In this document: positions 47,576 to 55,573 of the stretch, in pieces
Numbering within the stretch: the first letter of the stretch is position 1
Layout: every line of letters starts with the position of its first letter
NCBI RefSeq assembly: GCF_020829595.1
Contig: NZ_JAIVFW010000049.1
Coordinates: 1 to 56,844, forward strand
DNA: 56,844 nucleotides
Source of the DNA: Nostoc sp. CHAB 5844
Lineage (GTDB): Bacteria > Cyanobacteriota > Cyanobacteriia > Cyanobacteriales > Nostocaceae
Direction: 5' to 3'
The notes under the pieces: generated by a model
Told to the model about the DNA's origin: nothing
What the model saw: only the letters and a program-made list of their open reading frames with translations
The model's database searches: none
Made by a program: the position numbers and the translations under genes

Positions 47576-48358
47576 TCAACAAGTTATTACGCGTTTTTGT
47601 AAGACTAATTCAATGCGATCGCCAACTTTAGGTTCCATCACCTGAGTTGTCAGATTATTCTCCTGAAGCGAAGCACGCAACTCTTCAGCCGTACCTACAG
47701 CTTTTAAAAAGTGCGGCAACAATCCCTCATACGTTGTATCTGCCTTTGCTGCTGTGGGCAGTATGACTTGCGGTTGCAACCATTTAGCTACTTCTAAGGC
47801 ACTGTTAGTACCTCTAATAATTGCCCCGACTAACGGCAATGCCAAGTCAACTGTTGGTGTAATTAGCACATCAACAGGCGCAAATTGTTTTAGTTGTGGA
47901 GAATGATATCCATGCGGCTCGTAGTAGAGCGTAAAATTAGTTTCTAATTCTTTCAGCAGATAACTATTTTCTACAATAGTCGGGCCAATAGGTGAACCAG
48001 GCAAAGCCCTAATTTCCACTTGATTGTTCAACGTGAAAATTTCACCATGATCTAGACAAGTCACACAAGTGTATCCTAAATCCTGAGCCACTTTGGTAGC
48101 GTTAGGAGAAGCCACAACCCCAATTTTATGGTCAAGTTGCTTCAACGTTGGCAGATGTGCATGGTCTGGCAAACCTTGAGACAGCAATATCAAGTCAATA
48201 TCTTCTGGAATTAATCGTTCTTGTTTGAGAGAACCTTTAAACAGCCAATCTAAGCCAAAACTTAAAGAACCAACTAGCCAAGGGTCAACTAATATCCGTT
48301 GACAGCCAATTTCAATTAGCCAACTATTGTTGTCTAACCAAGTTAAGTACATAACCAA
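47576..48358 (-). CDS. MBL-fold protein with degenerate metal site
   Basis: 260 residues of UlaG-like metallo-beta-lactamase fold: MYLTWLDNNSWLIEIGCQRI, then LVDPWLVGSL, then a beta-lactamase-type turn LLSQGLPDHAHLPTL. The usual HxHxDH motif reads Q-G-L-P-D-H, so its first two His are lost. Conserved cyanobacterial and plastid relatives with a similar motif exist. It may be non-catalytic or use another metal set. ATG at 48352 is an alternative start. No operon partner. Confidence 0.75.
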   Translation of the reverse strand: MVMYLTWLDNNSWLIEIGCQRILVDPWLVGSLSFGLDWLFKGSLKQERLIPEDIDLILLSQGLPDHAHLPTLKQLDHKIGVVASPNATKVAQDLGYTCVTCLDHGEIFTLNNQVEIRALPGSPIGPTIVENSYLLKELETNFTLYYEPHGYHSPQLKQFAPVDVLITPTVDLALPLVGAIIRGTNSALEVAKWLQPQVILPTAAKADTTYEGLLPHFLKAVGTAEELRASLQENNLTTQVMEPKVGDRIELVLQKRVITC

Positions 48359-48388
48359 ACTGAAGTAACACCTGTCTTTATTATCCGG

Positions 48389-48487
48389 TACTCACGCAGT
48401 GAGATGAAAAATCAAGGGTGTAGGGGTGTAAGGGTTTTGCTTACTTACATCCCTACACCATTATTCCCTCACACCCGTGCGTAAGTA
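48389..48487. repeat. MITE-like element, ACTTACGCA family
   Basis: Ends TACTCACGCA (48389-48398) and TGCGTAAGTA (48478-48487), with interior GAAAAATCAAGGGTGTAGGG as in the elements at 41631 and 41771. Immediately followed by another element. Confidence 0.7.
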
Positions 48488-48591
48488 ATACCATTTCACT
48501 TTAAAATTGATACATTTAGGCAGGCAGAGGAGCAGGGAAGCAAAGGGGCAGAGGAGAAATTATTTGTATCATTTATTTGGTGAAATGGTAT
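48488..48591. repeat. MITE-like element, ATACCATTTCA ends
   Basis: Perfect 11-bp ends ATACCATTTCA (48488-48498) and TGAAATGGTAT (48581-48591), inner symmetry with GATACA / TGTATC. The interior is purine-rich. It sits back to back with the element at 48389. Confidence 0.8.
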
Positions 48592-48618
48592 AAGCCCTAT
48601 TTTTTACTCAAAACTTTT

Positions 48619-49416
48619 TCAAGGCAGTATAAAGCCATATTTTTTGAGTACAGCCTTGGCTTGATTGTTCGATAAAAATTGAGTAAACTCCTTGGCAGCA
48701 CTGGCATTCTTACTACGTTTGAGAACAGCAATTGGATACACAATTGGGGAGTGGTATTTCTCGTCAGCAGCAACCACTACTTTTACCTTGTCAGAAATTT
48801 TGGCATCAGTAGCATAAACTAAACCTGCATCAGCATTGCCACTCTCTACCGCAGCCAAAACTTGACGCACGTTATTGGCATAAACCAGTTTAGGAGTCAC
48901 TTGCGACCAAATGTTTAACTTTTGTAAAACTTGCTGTGCGTATTGACCAGCTGGGACGCTTCTCGGTTCACCAATAGTGATGCGCTTGATTTTAGATTCT
49001 TTCAGATTATAAAAGCTGGTAATGCTAGTAATATTTTTGGGTACAACTAAGACAAGGCGGTTTTTCGCTAAAACCGAGCGAGTCCCTGGAAGCAAAAGTC
49101 CTTTTTGTTCCAAAGCGTCTACTTGCCTTTTCCCAGCAGAAATAAAGACATCAGCTGGTGCGCCTTGTTCAATTTGTTGTTGCAATGCCCCAGAAGCCCC
49201 AAAGTTATAATTTATATTGACATTGGGTTTATTTTGTTGATAAATCAATTTAATTTCTTCCAATGCGTCTTTCAAACTAGCAGCAGCAGAAACAGTTAAA
49301 GTGACGTTCGGCTGTGCTGTAACAGTAGAATGTACAATTAATGTTGAACAAACAGCAAGTAACAAACTAGCTAGTGCTGTGCCAAGAAAGGCAAGAATTT
49401 GTCTTCTTTTCATCAT
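48619..49416 (-). CDS. modA: Molybdate ABC transporter substrate-binding protein
   Basis: 265 residues from MMKRRQILAF; an upstream in-frame ATG adds 42 residues that do not look like a signal. Signal peptide to about residue 35, then the ModA core LTVSAAASLKDALEEIKLIY, FGASGALQQQIEQGAPADVF, EPRSVPAGQYAQQVL and AAVESGNADAGLVYATDA. Ser, Ala and Tyr positions for the oxyanion are present. It delivers molybdate or tungstate. modB and modC are not adjacent. Divergent from an RHH-TOBE regulator, with 97 bp between starts. Confidence 0.9.
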   Translation of the reverse strand: MMKRRQILAFLGTALASLLLAVCSTLIVHSTVTAQPNVTLTVSAAASLKDALEEIKLIYQQNKPNVNINYNFGASGALQQQIEQGAPADVFISAGKRQVDALEQKGLLLPGTRSVLAKNRLVLVVPKNITSITSFYNLKESKIKRITIGEPRSVPAGQYAQQVLQKLNIWSQVTPKLVYANNVRQVLAAVESGNADAGLVYATDAKISDKVKVVVAADEKYHSPIVYPIAVLKRSKNASAAKEFTQFLSNNQAKAVLKKYGFILP

Positions 49417-49454
49417 GAAATGGTATAGCAATAGATTCTTCTGCAATTTGATGG

Positions 49455-49478
49455 CGCTTGGTAGGATCATACCGAGCG
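49455..49478. promoter_or_regulatory. Palindrome 1 between modA and the RHH-TOBE gene
   Basis: CGCTTGGTA (49455-49463), 6-bp spacer, TACCGAGCG (49470-49478): eight of nine positions pair. The half-site TTGGTA recurs in palindrome 2. Candidate operator. Confidence 0.5.
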
Positions 49479-49490
49479 TCATTCCAGTCT

Positions 49491-49509
49491 TTACCAACTG
49501 AATTGGTAA
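49491..49509. promoter_or_regulatory. Palindrome 2, next to the RHH-TOBE start
   Basis: TTACCAA (49491-49497), 5-bp spacer, TTGGTAA (49503-49509): perfect dyad ending 4 bp before the ATG at 49514. Repressor binding here could block the regulator's own translation start or promoter. Same half-site as palindrome 1. Confidence 0.5.
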
Positions 49510-49513
49510 CATT

Positions 49514-49951
49514 ATGCCAAGAAAAGAACAAGGATGGATCACATTTCAAACATCGGAAGAGGAGCGGAAAATTCTCGAAGAGTTCTGTCAGGACTCTCAA
49601 CGCACCAAAACCGAAATTCTACGGGAACTAGTGCGTGGTCTTAACAAGCACCAAGCAACACGAGCATCGATACCAACCAAACAGGTAAATCAAGAAAATT
49701 CTGAAATACCTGCGCTAGAAATTAGTAGTACAAAGAAGGCTTTAAAAGTTAGCTCCCGCAATATTCTCAAGGGCGTTGTTAAAAAAGTTGTCACAGGGGC
49801 GGTTAATTGTGAGGTGACATTAGAAATTGTTCACAAAGTTGAGCTAACCTCAATGATTACTAGAACCTCCGCAGAGGATTTGGGATTAGCGGAGGGAGAA
49901 GAAGCCTATGCTGTAATTAAATCTAACGATATTGTGATAGCTAGAGAATAG
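49514..49951 (+). CDS. RHH-TOBE fusion: candidate molybdate-responsive regulator
   Basis: 145 residues. Residues 8-45 (WITFQTSEEERKILEEFCQD, then TKTEILRELVRGLNKH) form a ribbon-helix-helix DNA-binding domain. After a linker, residues 78-145 form a TOBE/Mop domain (LKVSSRNILKGVVKKVVTGA, then CEVTLEIVHKVELTSMITR, then LGLAEGEEAYAVIKSNDIVI), which binds molybdate or tungstate. The usual molybdate regulator ModE has a winged helix with TOBE domains; this one pairs RHH with TOBE. It faces modA, with two dyads in between, so repression of modA by Mo-loaded protein is the likely role. Confidence 0.85.
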   Translation: MPRKEQGWITFQTSEEERKILEEFCQDSQRTKTEILRELVRGLNKHQATRASIPTKQVNQENSEIPALEISSTKKALKVSSRNILKGVVKKVVTGAVNCEVTLEIVHKVELTSMITRTSAEDLGLAEGEEAYAVIKSNDIVIARE

Positions 49952-50087
49952 AAATGATTGAATTAATAAAGAGTAAAATCTGGGTTTCTCAAAAGCTCTG
50001 CTGAACCAGTATAAGTAGTAGCGATTGTAAATCCTAATTTTTCTCATTGGATAACTACTAAAAGATGACCGACATTCCTTGATGGTA

Positions 50088-50193
50088 CAAGCCCCCAGAT
50101 TTATCTGTGGAATCAATTCGTATTCCAAAATCTAAAATTCCCAAGCCCCTAGATTTATCTCTGGGGTCAATCCAAAATCAAAAATCCAAAATT
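50088..50193. repeat. Imperfect direct repeat of about 53 bp, two copies
   Basis: CAAGCCCCCAGATTTATCTG and CAAGCCCCTAGATTTATCTC start two units, each going on through TGG-TCAAT to CCAAAATC-AAAATTC-like runs. The second unit can form a hairpin on CCCC / GGGG. Confidence 0.55.
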
Positions 50194-50349
50194 GTCTGAC
50201 CATCTCATAGCCATCTAATTTGATTCGGGAAATTATTTGTTGAGGGAGGGAACTAGGAACAGAATAACCTCTGGAAGTACTAATTTTTTCAAAAATCAAA
50301 TAGGAATCCTATATTTTTAAATTAACAATTGCTTGATTCCTAACACTCC

Positions 50350-50388
50350 AACAAACAAAAGGCTCAAGTATTACTACTTGAGCCTTTT
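50350..50388 (-). terminator. Rho-independent terminator of the RRM gene
   Basis: A perfect 14-bp stem, AAAAGGCTCAAGTA (50357-50370) and TACTTGAGCCTTTT (50375-50388), with a 4-nt loop. On the minus strand it continues into TTTTGTTTGTT. Confidence 0.85.
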
Positions 50389-50455
50389 CTAGATTAAATT
50401 AATTAGCTGAAACTAATAAATTAATCACAGCAATATTTTTGATCAAATGTTGAGT

Positions 50456-50755
50456 TTAATAGCGGTTACGGTAGCCGCCATTGCCTCTGTTACCATTAAA
50501 GGAACCACGATCTTCTCTTGGCTTGGCCTTGTTAACTTTGAGGTCACGACCCATCCACTCAGCACCATCAAGCGCATCAATGGCAGCTGCTTCTTCAGCA
50601 TCAGTACCCATCTCTACAAAGGCAAAGCCACGCAGACGACCTGTTTCACGGTCTGTAGGGATCTGAATGCGCTTTACAGAACCATATTCTGCAAAAACAC
50701 TGTTCAGAGCATCTTGTGTAACTTCGTAAGAGAGGTTACCTACGTAAATTGACAT
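50456..50755 (-). CDS. RRM-type RNA-binding protein (Rbp)
   Basis: 99 residues from MSIYVGNLSY. One RRM with RNP2 (IYVGNL) at 3-8 and RNP1 (RGFAFVEM) near 43-50, then a Gly/Arg/Asn-rich tail of about 18 residues. This is the cyanobacterial Rbp type with Gly-rich tail, often cold-induced and used in mRNA handling. Has its own terminator. An upstream in-frame ATG at 50776 is less likely, since the RRM starts directly at MSIYVGN in relatives. Confidence 0.92.
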   Translation of the reverse strand: MSIYVGNLSYEVTQDALNSVFAEYGSVKRIQIPTDRETGRLRGFAFVEMGTDAEEAAAIDALDGAEWMGRDLKVNKAKPREDRGSFNGNRGNGGYRNRY

Positions 50756-51056
50756 AAATTTAATCCGAAATCGCAAGTTTGCAGAGATTTAGATTTCGGG
50801 AGAAGTCTGTAAATACCAAAAGGAAAATGCCCATCAATACTAAAAACAAACGCTATCGCCGAATTAACTCTCACACCTCATCATTACACAAAATGTCAAT
50901 TTTAGGAAAATAAATAAAAAAATTGTCATAAAAAGATATGTGAGCCAGCGATCGCCACCAATAAAATGAGTGCAATTAAGCATTGTCTATTCTTGCCACT
51001 CCTTCAGAACACAGATGTTCACAACTAAACAAGTGTAAAGACTTGTAAAATCTGCT

Positions 51057-51087
51057 AGATTCTCCATTCGACTGGAGATTTTAGGAT
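51057..51087 (+). promoter_or_regulatory. MerR-type metal-responsive promoter (dyad between -35 and -10)
   Basis: Perfect dyad TCTCCA (51061-51066), six bases TTCGAC, TGGAGA (51073-51078), followed by TTAGGAT as possible -10. The geometry matches MerR-family promoters (18-nt dyad between -35 and -10). The -35 is weak. Drives a DUF305 relic and possibly the HMA gene. Confidence 0.45.
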
Positions 51088-51092
51088 GAGAG

Positions 51093-51191
51093 ATGCCGGA
51101 AATGTCCATGCACTCAAGTAATGATGGTATGGAGATGAATTTAGAGACATTAAAAAATGCCTCCGACTTCGACAAGGAATTTGTCCGGTAA
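51093..51191 (+). pseudogene. DUF305 family relic
   Basis: 33 codons: MPEMSMHSSNDGMEMNLETL, then KNASDFDKEFVR-stop. DUF305 proteins have the block D-F-D-x-x-F-I, followed by MIPHH; here the frame stops right before that conserved metal-binding MIPHH block. The N-terminal signal part is missing as well. It is a remnant. Confidence 0.6.
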
Positions 51192-51364
51192 ATTATTCCT
51201 TACCATGAGTCAGCAGTGATGACAGCAAAGATGATAACTAATAATGCTTTTGCAACTTAGCTGAAGCGATCGTCAAATCAAGTCTCAAACCGCTGAATTT
51301 CAGCAGATGCAGCAATAGTATCAAGCTTAGGCTCAACAGTTCTATCTTTTAATCTCTTACAACT

Positions 51365-51559
51365 ATGACACTTACACTCACAGTTCCCAATATGGCTTGT
51401 TCTGCTTGTGCAAACAATATTACCAATGCAGTGAAGACAGTTGATACTAGTGCGATCGTTCAAGCCGATCCCAAAACTAAGCTTGTTAGTGTAGAAACTC
51501 AAGTTTCTGAACAAAAAATTAAGGATGCTTTAGCCGAAGCTGGCTATCCCGCAGCTTAA
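51365..51559 (+). CDS. HMA-domain metal chaperone (Atx1/CopZ-like)
   Basis: 64 residues, a single heavy-metal-associated domain. The metal motif is MACSAC with C12 and C15. The helix-strand order follows the family (TLTVPNM, NNITNAVKTV, KLVSVETQ, IKDALAEAGYP). It probably delivers Cu(I) to P-type ATPases, though Zn or Co cannot be excluded. Ends with a terminator; lies 270 bp downstream of the MerR-type dyad. Confidence 0.85.
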   Translation: MTLTLTVPNMACSACANNITNAVKTVDTSAIVQADPKTKLVSVETQVSEQKIKDALAEAGYPAA

Positions 51560-51601
51560 TTTTGCATCAGAAAATCATAGGCTGATTGTATAAATTTGAG
51601 T

Positions 51602-51640
51602 AAGGGCTAAAGGATTGATTTCCTTTAGCTCTTATTTTTA
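51602..51640 (+). terminator. Terminator of the HMA gene
   Basis: AAGGGCTAAAGGA (51602-51614) pairs with TCCTTTAGCTCTT (51621-51633), one mismatch, 6-nt loop, then ATTTTTA. Confidence 0.7.
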
Positions 51641-51947
51641 TGAAACACTAACTTTTTGAATAACTAATTCAATCATGTAGATTTTAATTAATTAGTATTT
51701 TCCGAAGTTATACTTTTTCAAATATTGACGATCATAAGATTGTATCTAATATAAGCTTCTGTTCATCTGCCAAAAAATTAACATTCTATTTATCCGTAAT
51801 TCAAAATATTAAAAAATCTGTTAGTTTAACGTCTTTGCCAGTACTGAAAATAACTGTTTTTCCAAACTTTCCATGCTATTTCTAGAGGCAGCGCTTCACT
51901 TTTAGTGAAACCTAAAAATAAAAGTTAACTCGCAGCATTTTATCTCG
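51641..51947. other. Intergenic region before the Rieske gene
   Basis: About 300 bp, AT-rich, no gene recognised; should hold the promoter of the oxygenase gene. Confidence 0.4.
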
Positions 51948-53003
51948 ATGCGTAAACCTAAGACTTTTAATAACCCAGAGCGTTTTGTTGAGGGCTGGTA
52001 TTGGGTAATGCCATCTCAAAATCTGCGAATAGGTGAGGTACAACCTGTCACTATTTTGGGCAGAAATCTAGTAATTTATCGTGGACAAGATAAAAGGGTA
52101 GTTATTTGTGATGCCTACTGTCCACACATGGGCGCTCATCTTGCTGAAGGCAAAATTGAAGGTAACGAATTACGCTGTTTTTTTCATCATTGGAAGTTTG
52201 ATTCTCAAGGAATATGTACTGACATTCCTTGTTTAGATGAACCTATTCCTGTGAAATTAAAAACTTGGCCTACAGCCGAAAAGTACAAGATGATTTGGAT
52301 CTGGACTGGGGAAGCGCCACATCAACCGATACCGTTTGTTCCTGAGTTAGAGTTTCAAGAATATGAAAGCTTACTTGGTTCTCGCATTATAACTAATTGT
52401 CACCCCAATGTTGTGATGATAAATGCTATTGATGCACAACATTTTTCTACAGTTCACCAACTGCCATTAGATATTTTCTTTGAAAAAGCCGAACTACATC
52501 AAAATGCTATTACGTTTACTAAATATAAACGTGGTAACAAAGATCCATTTTTCGTGAAATGTATTCATTTATTTAATAAAAATATTATTTACCAAATTTG
52601 CTATTGGTATGGCAGTACATTTACGTTGACAGTGGGACCTGATTTTTTGCATTTCTATATTATGTTAGCCTTACATTTGCTGGAAAATGATAAATGTGAA
52701 ACTCAGCTGATATTTATCACTAAAAAACGTAAAGGCTTTACTGGTTGGATAATAAATCGATTAGTGTTGTGGTTAACTAGTGTTTTCGTTCAGTACTTTG
52801 TTAAAGATGATGCCAAGGTTTTGCGGACAATTCGGTTTGATCTGAAGACTCCGATCAAAGCAGATCAGCCTATTATGCAATTAATTAGTCATGTTGAAAG
52901 ACAAAAACCACTGATGTGGGAAACTTGGCAGTTAGCGCGATCGCGCGATGTCGAACTCAAAGAAAACCAAAATAAATGGCGTGATGATTTGACTAATGAT
53001 TAA
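51948..53003 (+). CDS. Rieske non-heme iron oxygenase
   Basis: 351 residues. N-terminal Rieske domain with C58-x-H60 and C77-x2-H80 (CPHMGAHL, CFFHHWKF). C-terminal catalytic part with D162, H165 and H170 in NAIDAQHFSTVH as iron ligands. The C-terminal region around 235-275 has hydrophobic runs, so membrane attachment is possible. The family includes ring-hydroxylating oxygenases and cyanobacterial pigment enzymes. The substrate is not clear, and no ferredoxin or reductase gene is adjacent. Confidence 0.85.
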   Translation: MRKPKTFNNPERFVEGWYWVMPSQNLRIGEVQPVTILGRNLVIYRGQDKRVVICDAYCPHMGAHLAEGKIEGNELRCFFHHWKFDSQGICTDIPCLDEPIPVKLKTWPTAEKYKMIWIWTGEAPHQPIPFVPELEFQEYESLLGSRIITNCHPNVVMINAIDAQHFSTVHQLPLDIFFEKAELHQNAITFTKYKRGNKDPFFVKCIHLFNKNIIYQICYWYGSTFTLTVGPDFLHFYIMLALHLLENDKCETQLIFITKKRKGFTGWIINRLVLWLTSVFVQYFVKDDAKVLRTIRFDLKTPIKADQPIMQLISHVERQKPLMWETWQLARSRDVELKENQNKWRDDLTND

Positions 53004-53011
53004 ATAATACT

Positions 53012-53050
53012 AAAAAGTAAAAAGTTGGCTTTGACTTTTTACTTTTTTTC
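53012..53050 (+). terminator. Terminator of the Rieske gene
   Basis: AAAAAGTAAAAAGT (53012-53025) and ACTTTTTACTTTTT (53034-53047) form a 14-bp stem with an 8-nt loop, followed by more T. A second small hairpin, GAAGTGGC-TTT-GCCACTTC, follows at 53073-53091. Confidence 0.65.
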
Positions 53051-53251
53051 TAAGCTATAGCTGAAATAAAAAGAAGTGGCTTTGCCACTTCATCATTCCC
53101 AGGTAGAACCTAGAGATAAGTATAGCGATTATAGAAATCGAAAATGGTATAAATAAACACTGATTAATCTGAGATTATCGTTTTACTTGCTGATCAGCTA
53201 AAAAATTTTAATTCCTACTAATGTGCCAGCTACATTCTTTTTAAGTTATCA

Positions 53252-53929
53252 CTACTGTTCTGGGTTAAGTAAAACAACGATTTCTACAAGCCTAACTCCC
53301 AATGGTTTCCAGTGGGGGTTGCTGGCAGAAAAGGTGCTATCACCTAATACTGCACTATAGTCATTAGGATATTTCTGGTAAGCATTCGGTGCAGCGTCCA
53401 CTCGCAGGATGAGTTTACCTTGATAGCGGGATAGTCGGCTGCTCTCTAGCAAAATAGTCCCGCCATAGTCCCAAGCCAGTCCAAAGAGTTTAAAGTTGCC
53501 TAATTTTTGGCGTAACTCACTCCACCCAGTCCCAACACCAATACCTTCACGGGTTTTCCAAGCGGTTCCTAAGTTACGCACATCTAGAGGTTTAGTACGA
53601 GTGTTATCACTCCAAACTACCAAAAGCGATCGCTTTCGACCTAAGTTTACCTGAGTAGCGGCAAAACTACCTATTCCTTCCGGGCCAGAAATAGTTTTAT
53701 CAACTAAGCGAGACGCACCAAATAGCTTGACTAAATCTTTTTTGGTGGTTGTGCGTGTAATCGGCCCAACTCGTTCGCCAGGCACAATCAAAGTATCTGT
53801 TAACGGTTGTGATTTAGCAACTGTAAGATGGTGAGAGTTGCTTTGTGGTATTGCAACTGCTGGGATTGCTGAGTAGCTAATTAATAAAGCTAACGCAGCA
53901 GTTGTAATGTTTTTGATGGGTAGATTCAC
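53252..53929 (-). CDS. Secreted protein of unknown function
   Basis: 225 residues with signal peptide (IKNITTAALALLISYSAIPA, VAIP). The mature part contains GERVGPITRTTTKKDLVKLF, DKTISGPEGIGSFAATQVN and GIGVGTGWSELRQKLGNFKL: a pattern as in periplasmic or lipoprotein-like proteins with a repeated alpha-beta unit. It follows the His-rich gene (95 bp) on the same strand. Function unknown. Confidence 0.65.
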   Translation of the reverse strand: MNLPIKNITTAALALLISYSAIPAVAIPQSNSHHLTVAKSQPLTDTLIVPGERVGPITRTTTKKDLVKLFGASRLVDKTISGPEGIGSFAATQVNLGRKRSLLVVWSDNTRTKPLDVRNLGTAWKTREGIGVGTGWSELRQKLGNFKLFGLAWDYGGTILLESSRLSRYQGKLILRVDAAPNAYQKYPNDYSAVLGDSTFSASNPHWKPLGVRLVEIVVLLNPEQ

Positions 53930-54024
53930 TGTATAACTAAGTTAAGTAGTAGGAGTAAAAGTGACGACTCCTATTGTCTACAGTTCCTGATTACCCATTT
54001 TGTGGTGATCACGCAATCACAGAA

Positions 54025-55242
54025 TTAATGGCTGGGTGTAAGTTTCCGTCTGAGCTGCAATCCTACTAACAAACCTATGATGATCATACCTGTGAGATAA
54101 CCCAAAACAATTAACCGAATTGTTAAAGGTGGCGCAACTCCTTCCACATCTACATTTTTTTGCACTCGCAGAGGTGAAAATTGCCGTGATGCATTTGGTT
54201 GAGGTGAAACTTCTACTTGAATGTTATGGGGTGCGCCATCGAAAAATTGCTGTTCCCAAGAGAGTTTTCCGGTTGCATCTGGGATACCTTGGTAAGCGAA
54301 AGGTATCCATGCATCTTCTAGTGCAGTTGTTTTAATATTTAACAAGACATCGGAAACAGGTTGCTTGGTTTTTTGGTCAATAACTTGCACTTGTAATTTA
54401 GCAGGTTCGCCGACTGTGGCACTTGCATCTCCCAATAGTTGCACTTCTAAACCTTGTTGTTTGACAATGCCATAGTTATCAGTTGCGGGTTCAGCCGCAG
54501 CGGTGTGGTGATGATGTTCTGCTGTAGCTGCGTGGTGATGATGTTCTGTATGAGATGTCTGCGATTGTGCCATTTCTGCACTCAAGTTGACTGCTAATAA
54601 AGCAATGATGGCCACAACAGTTGCACCACTTAACAGCAATCTTACCCTTTGAGGCGCAATTTCTCCTGGTTGGGTTTCTTGCCGTTCACCAATTACCCAG
54701 CCACCACCTAAACCGACAATCAACAGAATTACAGCAAGAATCGCAAAATTGCGGTACTTAACAGGATTTTCAGGAACTGACAGGTTGAGGTTTTGTTGAA
54801 TAGGAGTAAAAGCATTGGGCGTTATGGGGGTAACATTCACTTGTAGTTGGTAATTACCCCGAATTGGTAAAATTTGCTGGACTTGCAGTTGACCTTGAGG
54901 CGCGATCGCTTCTATGTCTAGTAGCTTGGTTCCTTCTACTATGGGGAAATCTGTGGTAAACCAAGGATTTTTCGGGGGAGTAAAGATTTTCAGGTTAACT
55001 TTGGCATTTTCTAGTGGTTTACCTGTTGCATCTACAGCTTGCAGTGTCAGCTTTACTGGAGACTGAGGTGTGCTGGCTTCTGCTTCAAAAGGTATAACTT
55101 GGCTAGTAGGCGGTTCAGTAATTAGTTGCACATTTGGTTGAGACGACTGAGACAAACCAACTGAGTGATAAAAACCAACACTCATCAAACCAGCTATCGT
55201 ACTGACGAGTAGATAAACCTTTAACTTTTTGATTTTAAGCAT
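54025..55242 (-). CDS. His-rich multi-pass membrane protein, linked to cbtB
   Basis: 405 residues from MLKIKKLKVYLL (AGGA lies before it; a start 51 bp upstream is less likely). First hydrophobic segment near 8-28 may be a signal. An Ig-like extracytoplasmic part follows to about 160, then two TM helices (about 164-186 and 203-226), a His-rich loop with two HHHH runs near 238-250, a second Ig-like part, and a C-terminal TM. The His runs suggest binding of Co, Ni or Zn. It follows cbtB where a CbtA permease would be expected, so a cobalt-related role is inferred. Confidence 0.7.
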   Translation of the reverse strand: MLKIKKLKVYLLVSTIAGLMSVGFYHSVGLSQSSQPNVQLITEPPTSQVIPFEAEASTPQSPVKLTLQAVDATGKPLENAKVNLKIFTPPKNPWFTTDFPIVEGTKLLDIEAIAPQGQLQVQQILPIRGNYQLQVNVTPITPNAFTPIQQNLNLSVPENPVKYRNFAILAVILLIVGLGGGWVIGERQETQPGEIAPQRVRLLLSGATVVAIIALLAVNLSAEMAQSQTSHTEHHHHAATAEHHHHTAAAEPATDNYGIVKQQGLEVQLLGDASATVGEPAKLQVQVIDQKTKQPVSDVLLNIKTTALEDAWIPFAYQGIPDATGKLSWEQQFFDGAPHNIQVEVSPQPNASRQFSPLRVQKNVDVEGVAPPLTIRLIVLGYLTGMIIIGLLVGLQLRRKLTPSH

Positions 55243-55381
55243 ATATCCTGAAAAGACTAGAGGAGCTACTCTAGCGCTACTGAGCGATCGCATTAATTTT
55301 GATAGATTTTGCAGATGATGGGGAAAATAGTTTAAATTTCTTATCTCCCTACTTCCCCATCGGTTTATACAATAAACACCA

Positions 55382-55573
55382 CTAATGACAACCTACTAGC
55401 AAAGTGTGGTGACGTACAGAGTGTAAGCGATCGTGGATGGCTGGGTTAGTAGTGAAGTAAACTGTCCAAAGCGTCAAAGCGCACAAAGAAATATAAAGTG
55501 TGGCTTGTACAGGTGTAGATAAAGTCACACTTGCCGTTTTTTTCAAAACTGAAGGATGAGTTTGAGTAGACAT
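55382..55573 (-). CDS. cbtB: CbtB-type cobalt transporter subunit
   Basis: 63 residues from ATG with GAGGT six bases upstream. One TM helix (ATLYISLCALTLWTVYFT), then HDRLHSVRHHTLLVGCH at the very end, the His/Cys tail of the CbtB family. CbtB partners CbtA in cobalt uptake, often under a cobalamin riboswitch. Here no riboswitch core and no cbtA are seen; a His-rich membrane protein follows 139 bp downstream. Confidence 0.85.
   Translation of the reverse strand: MSTQTHPSVLKKTASVTLSTPVQATLYISLCALTLWTVYFTTNPAIHDRLHSVRHHTLLVGCH

Larger units (their letters stand above)
49952..50455. other. Intergenic region with a tandem repeat and a terminator
   Basis: Holds an imperfect direct repeat (50088-50193) and the terminator of the RRM gene (50350-50388). 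No further gene recognised. Confidence 0.5.
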
